From assembly GCF_900074915.1 (NCBI RefSeq), contig NZ_LT222319.1, positions 702,001 to 766,000 on the forward strand: a stretch of 64,000 nt of DNA. Direction: 5' to 3'. Made by a program: the position numbers and the translations under genes. The notes beneath the pieces are model-generated. The model worked only from the letters and a program-made list of their open reading frames with translations, searched no databases and was not told the origin of the DNA. Source of the stretch: Pseudomonas cerasi (GTDB taxonomy: Bacteria; Pseudomonadota; Gammaproteobacteria; Pseudomonadales; Pseudomonadaceae). Shown here piece after piece: positions 1 to 10,264 of this stretch (the first letter of the stretch is position 1; each line of letters starts with the position of its first letter).

Positions 1-156
1 GCGGGGCAGGGACGTTCGCTGCCAGATGTTTTCAATGAGCTGACGCCGCCGGGGAGTAGACAGTAACTCGTCGCAAGACTCGGGTTTGATAAACCCTGTA
101 GCAGCATTGGAGGGCGTGGTTGGCGATGTTTTTCTTCGCTGAAAGAAACTAAGCAT
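1..156 (-). CDS. MobH (TraI_2) ICE relaxase, N-terminal fragment, runs off the window
   Basis: The minus strand is open from an ATG at 156 to the window edge (52 codons, no stop). After a short basic start (MLSFFQRRK) comes ELLSTPRRRQLIENIWQ, which resembles the opening of the TraI_2 domain of MobH relaxases in PFL_4751-type ICEs. These enzymes nick oriT and pilot the transferred strand. No strong ribosome binding site precedes the ATG; an in-frame ATG at 168 is an alternative. An IS21-family element ends 75 bp upstream of the start, so the native promoter has probably been displaced. Identification rests on about 30 residues, so the family is likely but not certain. Confidence 0.7.
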   Translation of the reverse strand, partial: MLSFFQRRKTSPTTPSNAATGFIKPESCDELLSTPRRRQLIENIWQRTSLPR

Positions 157-278
157 TGAGGCACCCATGATGAAGTCATGGTGGGCCTTTTGCTCTATAG
201 GGCTCAGCGTGACAAGTCGAAACCCATATCTGTCAACGCCAACTAAAAAGTGACCCCCTTCCGTGCTAAATCGCCAAC

Positions 279-2107
<1,829 letters not shown>

Positions 2108-2192
2108 ATTGGCAGCTCAAAGCCGCCAGTTTTACCCAGGGGGGTCAATTCTAGGTTGGCGTTAGGGGGTCATTTTTACAGTGGCGGTGACA

Positions 2193-2688
2193 CATATCCA
2201 TCCTGGAAAGGTTATGTACATGAGCCGCCACCTGAATGGTTGGGATCCAAACAGTGTCAGCGAACCGATGTTGCCATGCTTGCCGAAGAAAATGTAGCCT
2301 CCAAGTGATTGTTTAGGATGGTTTTTTGTAAATTTCAATTCGTGCAAAGCTGCCTTTCTAGCCCTTTCGGCATCCATTTCCGGCGGGCTCGCCGGCCTTT
2401 TCGGGTAAGGCACTTACCCTTATTCCCCATTCCATTCAAACCCTTCGCCTTGCCCTTTTGCTTCAGCCCATTTCCCCTTTGGTGCTGACAATCCGGGGCA
2501 GGCAAAGATTGAAATCCAGTGAAAGGCCCATGGCTGCGCTGCATGTCTCCAGGTGAAGCGCAGGATGGCCGGGACAGCTTTTCGGTCAAAACACTGTCAA
2601 TCCGCGCCTCTCAACGGTCGGTATCTGTTGCCCAACTGCTCGTTGAGGGCTTGATTTTCAAGGGAGATTGAGCTGAAGATACTCACTA
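2193..2688. other. Gap between IS21 element and DUF3742 gene: displaced relaxase leader
   Basis: About 500 bp without a convincing gene. A minus-strand frame opening at 2413 runs into the IS; once the IS and one CATATC copy are removed it continues a further 17 codons past the junction and stops at about 180. It may have been a small ORF, but its composition is odd (runs of K, G and R in the overlapping frames) and no ribosome binding site is clear. More likely this is the original upstream region of the relaxase gene, now about 2 kb away from it. Confidence 0.4.
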
Positions 2689-2745
2689 ATGGGCTATCAA
2701 TTGATGTCAATACGACATGCTCTAATCGATCAGGCGAGGTGCAAC

Positions 2746-3141
2746 ATGACCACAGATGCCAATACAGATTTAAGCGGTGCAGCGCGTTTTGGTCACGTGC
2801 TCGGTTGTGGTCTGCGTCGAATACTCAATGTTGAGCGCGCGTTCTGGTCGCTTTTCGACCGCACCGGTGTGCCTAGAGTGATCATCACTCCAGTCAAGTG
2901 GGGTGCCCGTGCGGCGGTGGTCGGTACTGGCGCGTTATTCGTGGCTTGGGGATTGCTGTATGTGTTGGCGGTTGTGTGCTTTATTGCAATCGCAATCGGT
3001 TTCGTCACAAACCCTGATATTGAACGCGCTTTGCGTGGTTCTCAGCTCGTTCATTTTGATGATGACAACCCTTATCGAAAGGAGCTTCGAGAAGGCTCAG
3101 ATGGTTTCGGTACCTACGTTGCCGGTCGGCGGGTGGACTAG
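2746..3141 (+). CDS. DUF3742-like ICE membrane protein
   Basis: About 131 residues from the ATG at 2746, which follows a GCGAGGT ribosome binding site better than the upstream ATG at 2689. One or two membrane segments lie in the middle (GALFVAWGLLYVLAVVCF and on), and the C-terminus has the GFGTY pattern seen in DUF3742 proteins of Pseudomonas ICEs. Those genes usually sit beside traG and face it, as here. The molecular role is unknown. It is followed by a strong hairpin terminator shared with traG. Confidence 0.7.
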   Translation: MTTDANTDLSGAARFGHVLGCGLRRILNVERAFWSLFDRTGVPRVIITPVKWGARAAVVGTGALFVAWGLLYVLAVVCFIAIAIGFVTNPDIERALRGSQLVHFDDDNPYRKELREGSDGFGTYVAGRRVD

Positions 3142-3142
3142 G

Positions 3143-3176
3143 ATGCCAAGCAGAGAATCGGAGGCCTGCTTGGCAT
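3143..3176. terminator. Bidirectional hairpin between DUF3742 gene and traG
   Basis: A perfect 11-bp inverted repeat, ATGCCAAGCAG at 3143-3153 and CTGCTTGGCAT at 3166-3176, with a 12-base loop. It starts two bases past the DUF3742 stop codon and lies 30 bp beyond the traG stop on the other strand. There is no long T run, so termination efficiency is uncertain. Confidence 0.7.
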
Positions 3177-3205
3177 GCTTATGCTTAATGGTTAGTTAAA
3201 TATGT

Positions 3206-4744
3206 CTACAGCTTTCCTTTAATAACAGATATAGCATTTCCTGCACCTTTACCTCCCGCCTCTTCAGCTTTAGTTGTCGCTGTGCTTAGTCCGTTCATTA
3301 GTGAACCAAGCTTCATTCCGGTCCAGCCAAGCGCAACGACCCAAAAACTGGGCAAGGCGATGAACATTGCCCCTATTACGAAGTCCAGCAGCAGGTCTCC
3401 CTGCGCATTGCTCGCTCCGAACACTGGATCAAAATTGGAATGAGGGACGTCACTGCCGATCCCGTTGCCGTACAAGGCGTCCAGTATCGTGCTGTCCACC
3501 CAGCGGGCCAGTTGGAACCAGAAGTCGACAAAAATCAGTGCAAACTCGGCGAATGTGATCGTCATCACGACCTTCAGATCAAACATTCCGAATACCAGGA
3601 CAAATGGAATGCAGATGATCAAAGCCATCTTCAAAAACGCCATTGCCATGGGGGCCGCCTGACGGACGCTGTCAATGGCAGGGTACATCGCAACAGATCC
3701 AAACGCTTGCCCGACTGTAGCAGTCAGGCGGGTCACATCGTTTGCTACTGATCCACCCACTTGGCCTCCGTAGTCGGTATACACCTGTCCCTGGGTCAGT
3801 TTCTGCTTCCTCGGGGAGACCAGATCGCGAATGACTGAGTCGTTCACCTCATTCGGAGTCATGAATTTTGCCCACTGAGCGAGCTTGCTCAGCAGATCTG
3901 GACTGACCTGTTCCAGCAGTCTGGCTCTTAGGCCGATGCTTGCGTCCGACCACCATTGAGTGCACGTAGGAAATCCCCCACCACCAGTGGTTTGTGGCAG
4001 GGCCGCATCTCTTGTTGCGTCGTAGGGCCATCTGGTCCGAGGACTGTGAGACCTGAACCCAGAGAAACCATCATCATAATAGCCTGGCGTCTGCAGGAAG
4101 AACCGCGAGCCGATCCAGTTGACGTCGTTCAATTGCTCTTTGGTGAGCGTTGGTTGAGTCATGAATAGTCGCGACCGTGCCAATGCGTAGCAGTCGTTGG
4201 TAAAGTCGGCGACTTCCTGTGCCAGTAGTGGGTCGTTGATACGCGCTCTATTCACATCCATTCGAACTTGTTGCAGGTCTACACCACAAGGGATCGCCGC
4301 GATGGAGGCTGCGGTTGCGGCTTTTGACATCGCATGCACGAATAGCCACCACACAGGAACAACGGCGCTTTTTCCATTCAACGTACTGAATGAGGTATTC
4401 CAACCCGTATCGGCAGGGTTGGGGACCGAATACTGACACTGTTCCGAGCGGCTCCGATCAAACTGCAACGTGTCGATGCTGACCGTCACCAAAGGCATAC
4501 AGCAGACAATGATGACCAGAATCGCGGTGTAGAAGCGGTTCTCCACTCGAGCCAGCGAGAGTACGCCTTTGTTACCTTCGTCGGCACCCTCAGCACGTGC
4601 TTTGAGCCATTCGCTGATGATGATGGCGGCAAACGGCGCGGCCACCAAGCCGCTGTCCTCAATCATGTTCCAGACGCCGCTGTTGATGATCCAGCCCACC
4701 AGCGTGAGGTAATACTCCAGATAATCATTGGTGTGTAACATCAT
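3206..4744 (-). CDS. traG: TraG-like mating-pair stabilisation protein of the ICE
   Basis: A 512-residue inner-membrane protein of the TraG_N type. It starts NDYLEYYLTLVGWIINSGVW and has hydrophobic segments near residues 25-45 and 75-95, a long periplasmic-looking middle, and further membrane segments near residues 370-410 and 450-480. In F-like systems TraG supports pilus assembly and mating-pair stability; ICE versions are shorter, as here. The start overlaps the stop of the upstream membrane-protein gene (4741-4744, ATGA). It is the last gene of the minus-strand transfer operon and appears intact. Confidence 0.88.
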   Translation of the reverse strand: MMLHTNDYLEYYLTLVGWIINSGVWNMIEDSGLVAAPFAAIIISEWLKARAEGADEGNKGVLSLARVENRFYTAILVIIVCCMPLVTVSIDTLQFDRSRSEQCQYSVPNPADTGWNTSFSTLNGKSAVVPVWWLFVHAMSKAATAASIAAIPCGVDLQQVRMDVNRARINDPLLAQEVADFTNDCYALARSRLFMTQPTLTKEQLNDVNWIGSRFFLQTPGYYDDGFSGFRSHSPRTRWPYDATRDAALPQTTGGGGFPTCTQWWSDASIGLRARLLEQVSPDLLSKLAQWAKFMTPNEVNDSVIRDLVSPRKQKLTQGQVYTDYGGQVGGSVANDVTRLTATVGQAFGSVAMYPAIDSVRQAAPMAMAFLKMALIICIPFVLVFGMFDLKVVMTITFAEFALIFVDFWFQLARWVDSTILDALYGNGIGSDVPHSNFDPVFGASNAQGDLLLDFVIGAMFIALPSFWVVALGWTGMKLGSLMNGLSTATTKAEEAGGKGAGNAISVIKGKL

Positions 4745-5109
4745 AGTGCACTGACTCCCTCGAGTAGGCCGGCACGCCGTAGCTCCATCAATGCAATCAA
4801 CAGCAGGGCGATCACCTCACATCGCATTAGACCTGCGGGAATATCGGAGGATGCCTGTTGAACCAGTTGCTTCCTGATCTTGAGCCATCCGAAGGCCAGC
4901 GTTGCGTAGACCAACAGCCGCCAGGCCAGCATGTACCCGTAGTGCGTCCTCTGCCATTCGCTGAATTGCTCCAGATCCCCAAACACCTTGTCGACGAACG
5001 TCAGAAACGTCACGACCAGTAGCGCCATCAGTAATGACATCAATAGAAAAGTCAGCGCAGCTTTACCCGCTTTTCTCCATCGTCCAGTTTTTGTTGTGGT
5101 TGACGTCAT
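4741..5109 (-). CDS. Small ICE membrane protein of unknown function
   Basis: A 122-residue protein with two clear membrane segments (about residues 18-40 and 62-78) and a third hydrophobic stretch near residues 97-107. It lies between the PFL_4711-type gene and traG with two bases of spacing on one side and a four-base overlap on the other, so it is part of the transfer operon. Genes of this size occur at this position in related Pseudomonas ICEs. I know no function for it. Confidence 0.75.
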   Translation of the reverse strand: MTSTTTKTGRWRKAGKAALTFLLMSLLMALLVVTFLTFVDKVFGDLEQFSEWQRTHYGYMLAWRLLVYATLAFGWLKIRKQLVQQASSDIPAGLMRCEVIALLLIALMELRRAGLLEGVSAL

Positions 5110-5111
5110 CG

Positions 5112-6506
5112 TCAGTCCTCCTTCTTGGGGCTTTGCAATTGGTCAAGACGATCAGGCGTCGGGTCGCCTTGGAAGATGCCTTTTGAACCGTCCCTCCTGA
5201 TTTGAGCCCGTTGCAGAATGGCTGTCGGAGAGTTGCTGGCCAGATTGCGCCGCATGTCCAGCTCGGTCTTCAGGTTGTCAATTTCCTGTTGCAGGTTGTT
5301 GTTCTGCTGACTGACCGCCTGCTGGGCCACATCATTGGCGGCGATGTTCGGTTCCTTGCTCCCGGTAAACATCGTGCGTTGAAGCAGCAACGCTTTGCCC
5401 AGTACGTCCGACAATGCCAGCTCTGAAGCAAGGCGTTTGGCCAATATGTCTTGGTCGTGTTCGGAACGAAGGGCCTCGACCACGCCACGCGTCACAGGCA
5501 GAGAGCTACTGCTGGCTTGCGACAGGTTCTCCTGCGTGAGGGACTTGTTGCCTGAAATAAGCTCCTGCAGTGCCTTGAGTTTTGAGTCGTAGGACTCTTG
5601 AATGAGGGGCGTGAGCCCAACGCCAGCAGTAGAGGTGGTTTTGGTGCAACCCTCACACGTGCGTTGTTGCTGCTCTCCCAGAACACGGTTGGCGAATGTG
5701 GTTGCATCCTGCGGCGAAGGCCAGGTAGAGCACACCATGCCGTTGTTGCAGCTCGATGGGCTGATAGACGCTGTATCAGCGGCATTACGTCCGTTCAGCA
5801 GGTTGTATCCTGCCCGCGTGACATCGCCTACGACCTTGATCGGTTGCTGGCCCGATCCACCGGCCTTGCTCCCACCCACCCAGGTGATACCGTCATTCCC
5901 ACCTTGCTTTTCGACCTGAGCAACGGCTGAGACCGCGTCTGTGTTTCCGGTTTTCACTGCCTGACTCATGGCCTGGCCTTCGGCGATCTTGTCCCAGCCC
6001 ATTTGTCCGCCCGCGACATCGAGCATCTTGTCCGCTATGGCGCGACACGTGCCTTTGGAGCGGTCGAAATCAAGACGGCCTTGCAGGATGCCGTTGGTGA
6101 GCAGGTTGTAAAGCGCTGGATTGGCGCGCTGGATAATCAGCCCTGGCAATGAGGCCACTGCGCTGGTGGCGTTGGAGATCATCGAGCCCATGATCGTCTG
6201 AAAGCCGGAAGTGGCACCGTTCAACTGATTCTCCAGTGTATTGTTCAGGCTCATGTTTCCGCAGACCAGGTTGCTGTTCCAGCCACCGCCAATGCTGATG
6301 CTGTCCATGTTCCCGGCGCTTCCCATGGTCACGGCGTTGCCGCCACCGACGCTGTACAACACATCGTCACCGATGACGCTGCCGGACGAGCTGGCACTGA
6401 TCCCTGGCGTCTCGGCAAGGGCGCTGTTTACCGTCAGGGCGCTCATGATTGCGATAGTCAACATGGCGGCGGCGCGGCGCATGATTGAAGTCCTCTTGAT
6501 CATCAT
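5112..6506 (-). CDS. ICE conjugation protein, PFL_4711 family (TIGR03755)
   Basis: About 464 residues from the ATG at 6506, which overlaps the stop of the TraU gene; the longer frame to 6569 would lie wholly inside traU. The N-terminus is a signal peptide (RRAAAMLTIAIMSALTVNSALAET), so the protein is exported. The mature part has C-rich patches (GMVCSTWPSP, CEGCTKT) and a C-terminal region rich in Q, N and charged residues that looks coiled-coil. The family sits between TraU and TraG and is probably a periplasmic TraH-like assembly factor; that role is inferred from position. Confidence 0.82.
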   Translation of the reverse strand: MMIKRTSIMRRAAAMLTIAIMSALTVNSALAETPGISASSSGSVIGDDVLYSVGGGNAVTMGSAGNMDSISIGGGWNSNLVCGNMSLNNTLENQLNGATSGFQTIMGSMISNATSAVASLPGLIIQRANPALYNLLTNGILQGRLDFDRSKGTCRAIADKMLDVAGGQMGWDKIAEGQAMSQAVKTGNTDAVSAVAQVEKQGGNDGITWVGGSKAGGSGQQPIKVVGDVTRAGYNLLNGRNAADTASISPSSCNNGMVCSTWPSPQDATTFANRVLGEQQQRTCEGCTKTTSTAGVGLTPLIQESYDSKLKALQELISGNKSLTQENLSQASSSSLPVTRGVVEALRSEHDQDILAKRLASELALSDVLGKALLLQRTMFTGSKEPNIAANDVAQQAVSQQNNNLQQEIDNLKTELDMRRNLASNSPTAILQRAQIRRDGSKGIFQGDPTPDRLDQLQSPKKED

Positions 6507-7444
6507 TGAAAGTCCGTACTGCCAAGAAAAGTTTGACCTGCCCGCTTGCAGCAGGAATAGGGTCGCCATAGCGCCCAGGCGTATGAGCCGTCTGTGGCCT
6601 GCATGCCCGGGCCAAAGTTAGGAAATACAGCGCAGCTTGGACTGAGAGCAGGAGTGAGCTCTTGCCACTTACCCGTGGCAGCGACGCCTTCAATCAGTTC
6701 TCCTGCTGGCCAATAACCTGGCATCGGTAGTGCGCGTAGGGGTAGGTAGACATGGACTTGTCCAATTCTTGTGACCACATCGCCAGCACGTTGAGCAATG
6801 ACCGCAGCTGCCTTGTAATCGTCGGCTTGATGGATGAAGCCGCTCCGGGGGTAAACGCTACCCCACATGTCCCCAGAGAAAAGGCCGCCCACCTCTCTGC
6901 GGCCAGGGATGAGTGCCTCCGGGTACACCGATTCAGGAACGCCGTGGCGCCAGGCAACCGTATCCAGTGTGCTCAAGAGGTAAGGCATGTATGGAGTAGC
7001 AGCACCTGGGCAGGCGTAGCCAGAAGCACTCGCAAACCGGCTGAACGTCGCTCCCCCTGGGTGACCAATGACGTCAGCATTTTTGAATTTAGCCAGGCTG
7101 TCTTCGTTGTTGTGATTGATGGTCCCGTCGCCGCCATCCTGGGCGAATGAGGTGGGTGAGCTCAGCGAAGAGACTTCGACCCAAGGGTTTTCGCCGGTAT
7201 TGGAGTAGCTTGAAACTACCGCGTCCGGAACGAAGTGGCGAACCTTGGTCGATGTCTTCACCTTGCAGCCAAACGGGGTGCAGAGCAGCCAGTAACAGAT
7301 TCCGACCACCTTGTATTCCAGGCAGTCAGGCGACAGGGTGGAGGCGGCGAGGGTGGCCGATGTCACGGTGCCCGCAGCGGCTGGCCCGGTCGAGATCGAC
7401 AGGGCCAAGGCCGTCCAAGCAGGAGGCTTGCGCAGGTTCATCAC
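6503..7444 (-). CDS. traU: ICE TraU-like protein, PFL_4710 family (TIGR03756)
   Basis: A 313-residue exported protein with a signal peptide ending near PAAAGTV. It carries the family's conserved cysteine-rich start (LSPDCLEYKVVGICYWLLC, CKVKTSTKV) and further cysteines near the C-terminus (SCAVFPNFG, PYSCCK), consistent with a disulfide-bonded periplasmic protein of the mating-pair formation complex. The DsbA-like protein of this operon could fold it. Both ends overlap its neighbours by four bases. No defect is visible. Confidence 0.88.
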   Translation of the reverse strand: MMNLRKPPAWTALALSISTGPAAAGTVTSATLAASTLSPDCLEYKVVGICYWLLCTPFGCKVKTSTKVRHFVPDAVVSSYSNTGENPWVEVSSLSSPTSFAQDGGDGTINHNNEDSLAKFKNADVIGHPGGATFSRFASASGYACPGAATPYMPYLLSTLDTVAWRHGVPESVYPEALIPGRREVGGLFSGDMWGSVYPRSGFIHQADDYKAAAVIAQRAGDVVTRIGQVHVYLPLRALPMPGYWPAGELIEGVAATGKWQELTPALSPSCAVFPNFGPGMQATDGSYAWALWRPYSCCKRAGQTFLGSTDFQ

Positions 7445-7914
7445 GGTATATCTCCCTGGCCAGCTTCATCTTGATGGTGGGCAGCAGCACGCCACTGGGC
7501 AATGCGCTGTTCCGCCGCCAGAACATTGGGTTCGCCATACACAACAAACGTGCGGTCGACCACCACTGCTGGGACCTTCGTGACCCCAATGCTCCAGGCG
7601 TCTACGAGGTTTTGTTGAGCTAAGGCCAGGTCGCGTTGCAAGCGCTGCGCATCGGCGCTCTTGAGGCGCTGCTGCATGATGGTGATGGCTTGTTGCTGAT
7701 TCGCTGGTAGCCCTTCCGAAAGCTTGGTCTCAAGCCGCTCTTGCTCGTCCAGGAAAATCAGCCGGACATGTGCCGATGTCTGAACGGGATGGTTACGGTC
7801 CGTAATGACCCACGTCTCCGCGTGTGCGAGGGTGATCTGGGCGGCCATGACCAAGCCCAGGAAGCCCAAAAGGCTACGTTTGGATCTGAAGCAATAGGTT
7901 CTGGAGGGAAGCAT
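7441..7914 (-). CDS. ICE thioredoxin-like protein, PFL_4709 family (DUF1525, TIGR03757)
   Basis: A 157-residue protein with a signal peptide (LLGFLGLVMAAQITLAHA). The mature part has the DUF1525 features TWVITDRNHPV near its start and VTKVPAVVVDRTFVVYG near the end, which resembles the cis-proline region of thioredoxin folds but lacks a CXXC pair. It precedes traU with a four-base overlap, the conserved order 4709-4710-4711. It is the first gene of this block after the hopG insertion, so its transcription may now depend on a promoter in the 7915-8253 gap. Confidence 0.87.
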   Translation of the reverse strand: MLPSRTYCFRSKRSLLGFLGLVMAAQITLAHAETWVITDRNHPVQTSAHVRLIFLDEQERLETKLSEGLPANQQQAITIMQQRLKSADAQRLQRDLALAQQNLVDAWSIGVTKVPAVVVDRTFVVYGEPNVLAAEQRIAQWRAAAHHQDEAGQGDIP

Positions 7915-8253
7915 GTGGCAGTACCTGCAGATGGTGTCAGGTACAGGAAACGCGATTGATGAAGAGCCGTCAGTAGGAAACCGTTATCGGGACGGTTGGG
8001 GTTTGGTGGCGCCTGTCTGGGCCGTGCGCCTGCCATCGAGCAGCAGGCGCGGTAGCATTTTCTTATAACGTCGCATAAACACTGGTGGTAGGCTTTCCCG
8101 GAGGCCTGCTGCTGACTCTCTTTGGAACGACAGCGAATTTCCGCCAATCCTGATAGGCAGCTATCCGGGGGGGGGGGGGCGAGGAGCAATGGAACAGAAA
8201 GTTAACTTAACCCCGACGCCCGTCCGCAAATACGCATGCTGCCTACAGAAACG
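7915..8253. other. Gap between PFL_4709 gene and hopG with a run of 13 G
   Basis: About 340 bp with no convincing gene. It contains a homopolymer of 13 G at 8167-8179, about 75 bp past the hopG stop codon, and short inverted repeats near 7977-8025. This is the left junction between the conjugation operon and the effector segment. I could not recognise a transposon end here. Confidence 0.5.
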
Positions 8254-9801
8254 TTACGAATCAGGCTTGTCAACCGAGCTACTGTATAGCTGCGATTGTA
8301 CATTGATCGCCCTTCCGCTATAAAACTCCGTCGCTGCAGCCTTGCATGCGTCATTGTAAAAATCTTCAGCATCCTCCACTGTGTAGCCAGCTCCAACGAA
8401 ACACCCGTGCGCAATTTCCCTAAGAGTGTGGCGTTCACTACTGGCGTTGTCGTAAATAGCATTAAGGCATCCTACTATGGCGATCACGTCTTTCTTGGAA
8501 AGTCTGTCCTCACCACTCAACAAGCGTGCATGATTGATGTATGCCGATACGTTATATCCAGTAAATGAATCAGCCAGACCAGAAGAATCCTCAAAGCTGG
8601 AAATATCTTCATTCATCTTGAAATGGGCGATAGGGATGTATTTCATTTCACCCAGCTTTTTGGCTGTCAGATCACTTATTGCTTTTTCATCTTTCTTGTA
8701 AATCGACTTTTGCAAAAATATGTTAAGCTTGTTTAGTGTAGGTCCTGCAAGGCTAGTATTGCGCCGTGCAATTCCTTTTTCCATATCGGTTTGTGTAAAC
8801 GGCCTAGTTGCGCCAAGCTTTTGATTTTCCTGAGAAGAAACTAGACCCTTTTTTTCAAGAAAGGGCATCAGTACTTTGTGAGCATCTCCCCAATTTTCTG
8901 AACTACAGTACAACGGCCTGAGTATCAGCAGAGCTTGCCCTGCACGGAATTGGGCTTCAGGACTTAGGCCCTCACTTTTCTGTAGGAGCGGCTGCAATGC
9001 ATCGACACAATTCCTTGGCGTCAATGCCCGCTCACTGTTGATTGCTCGGGCATGATGGTTCTCGCCTTTTTCAATAAAAGGATTAGAGACAGATCGTGAT
9101 GCATAGCCGTAAGACCCTGTCTCTTGATTTGGCACGCCGGACAAAGAATACTTATTTTTGCAATCATAAGACGCGCCCTTGGTTATATCGAAATCTGGCG
9201 GAGCTTGGACAATACCGTGTTTTTTCAACAACTCAGGCTTGACACGCTCACCCATGATGCAAGAAATATTATTAGCTATGGAATCATGCGCTTCCTTGGT
9301 GTCGATTAAGTTCTTCATGTGCACTTTTGTAGCGGCGCGAAAATCCAACATCGTAACGAAAAGATTTTCCCCACACAATTTTGGCAATAACGAAGAACGC
9401 GTCGGCGCAACACCTCCAAAATTGGCACGATTATGGTAGGCATGATAATTAGCTTCTGCCTTTTTCTCTGCCTTCTGCAGGCGGGCGTCGCTGGTAAAGC
9501 CTTGTTTGCCGTCATTTAAGGAAGTGGTAGAAAGAAAAAAATCATTGACTGTTTTATCGTAGAGGTAGGCGCTGCCCGCAAGATAAGCAGCGTACCTCAT
9601 ACTTCGGAAGTATGATTGAGAGCCATTACTAGATTTGCCTTTCGAATCGCCCTCGTGTGTCCGTGCGGTTTGAGTTGCGCTCAGCGCAGCGGATTCATTA
9701 TTTTTTGCTATTGTATTAGCCGCTTCTTTCGTAGACGAGGCATTAAAGGTATTCTGCACCAGTCTTGAGGCTGAATAGAGATGACTGTTCCTTATTTGCA
9801 T
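8254..9801 (-). CDS. hopG: Type III effector, HopG family
   Basis: A 515-residue protein whose N-terminus (MQIRNSHLYSASRLVQNTF) matches my recall of HopG1, a P. syringae effector delivered into plant cells and reported to target mitochondria and suppress immunity. Similarity continues through RYAAYLAGSAYLYDKTV and the C-terminal CFVGAGYTVEDAEDFY. The first 50 residues are rich in S, N and T with no acidic residue among the first 20, typical of a type III signal. A hrp box lies about 50 bp upstream of the start. The gene is inserted in an ICE transfer operon and is more AT-rich than the genes on either side, which fits recent transfer. It looks full length, slightly longer than DC3000 HopG1 as I recall it. 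Confidence 0.9.
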   Translation of the reverse strand: MQIRNSHLYSASRLVQNTFNASSTKEAANTIAKNNESAALSATQTARTHEGDSKGKSSNGSQSYFRSMRYAAYLAGSAYLYDKTVNDFFLSTTSLNDGKQGFTSDARLQKAEKKAEANYHAYHNRANFGGVAPTRSSLLPKLCGENLFVTMLDFRAATKVHMKNLIDTKEAHDSIANNISCIMGERVKPELLKKHGIVQAPPDFDITKGASYDCKNKYSLSGVPNQETGSYGYASRSVSNPFIEKGENHHARAINSERALTPRNCVDALQPLLQKSEGLSPEAQFRAGQALLILRPLYCSSENWGDAHKVLMPFLEKKGLVSSQENQKLGATRPFTQTDMEKGIARRNTSLAGPTLNKLNIFLQKSIYKKDEKAISDLTAKKLGEMKYIPIAHFKMNEDISSFEDSSGLADSFTGYNVSAYINHARLLSGEDRLSKKDVIAIVGCLNAIYDNASSERHTLREIAHGCFVGAGYTVEDAEDFYNDACKAAATEFYSGRAINVQSQLYSSSVDKPDS

Positions 9802-9849
9802 AATCTATATGTCCTATGCTATGGGGCATTTGTTCATGTAACAAAACCA

Positions 9850-9878
9850 TACGTGGTCATCACAAAGCATGGAGTTCC
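9850..9878 (-). promoter_or_regulatory. hrp box (HrpL promoter) of hopG
   Basis: Read on the minus strand: GGAACT, 16 bases, CCACGTA. This fits the HrpL (sigma factor) consensus GGAAC(C/T)-N15/16-CCACNNA. It ends 48 bp before the hopG ATG, a usual distance. It predicts expression with the type III secretion regulon in plant tissue. Confidence 0.9.
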
Positions 9879-9909
9879 GCAGAAAATTTCTGTCCGGGGA
9901 ATGGAAGGT

Positions 9910-10264
9910 TCAGCGCTTCCAGTCGTTACGTTTGATGCACTTGATAGCGTAGGTCTTCGACTGTTCCCTTCGGAGGTGTTCGGCAGCCGCTTCGCGATCC
10001 TCCTCAACGATCTGAGCTTCGTCGCTTGAGCCTGCTCAGGTCCGCCAGTCTGGGAACGTCACTGAGAATAAGTCGGCATCTTGCGCCGTAGGGAACTGCG
10101 TAGCGCATCTTGCAGCGCGCTTGCAGCATAGCAAGCTCTTCCACAAGCCAGTACGCGTTGTGGGCAACGATCTTCGCCATCTGATGAAAACCAAGTGAGC
10201 CATAGCTACGGACCTGCACCCATAGTAAGCGCGCTTGTAAGGCTTGTTCAAAGGCTGGGTTCAT
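9910..10264 (-). pseudogene. Frameshifted small ICE gene downstream of the DsbA-like gene
   Basis: An ATG follows the DsbA-like stop directly at 10264 and gives 86 residues (MNPAFEQALQARLLWVQVR...) ending at 10004. Just past the likely break another frame continues with coding-like sequence (SDEAQIVEEDREAAAEHL... ending NDWKR at 9910). I read this as one gene of about 115 codons with a frameshift near 10,020-10,040. The product is unrecognised; position says it belongs to the transfer operon. An alternative is a complete 86-residue protein. The hopG promoter begins inside the tail region. Confidence 0.45.
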
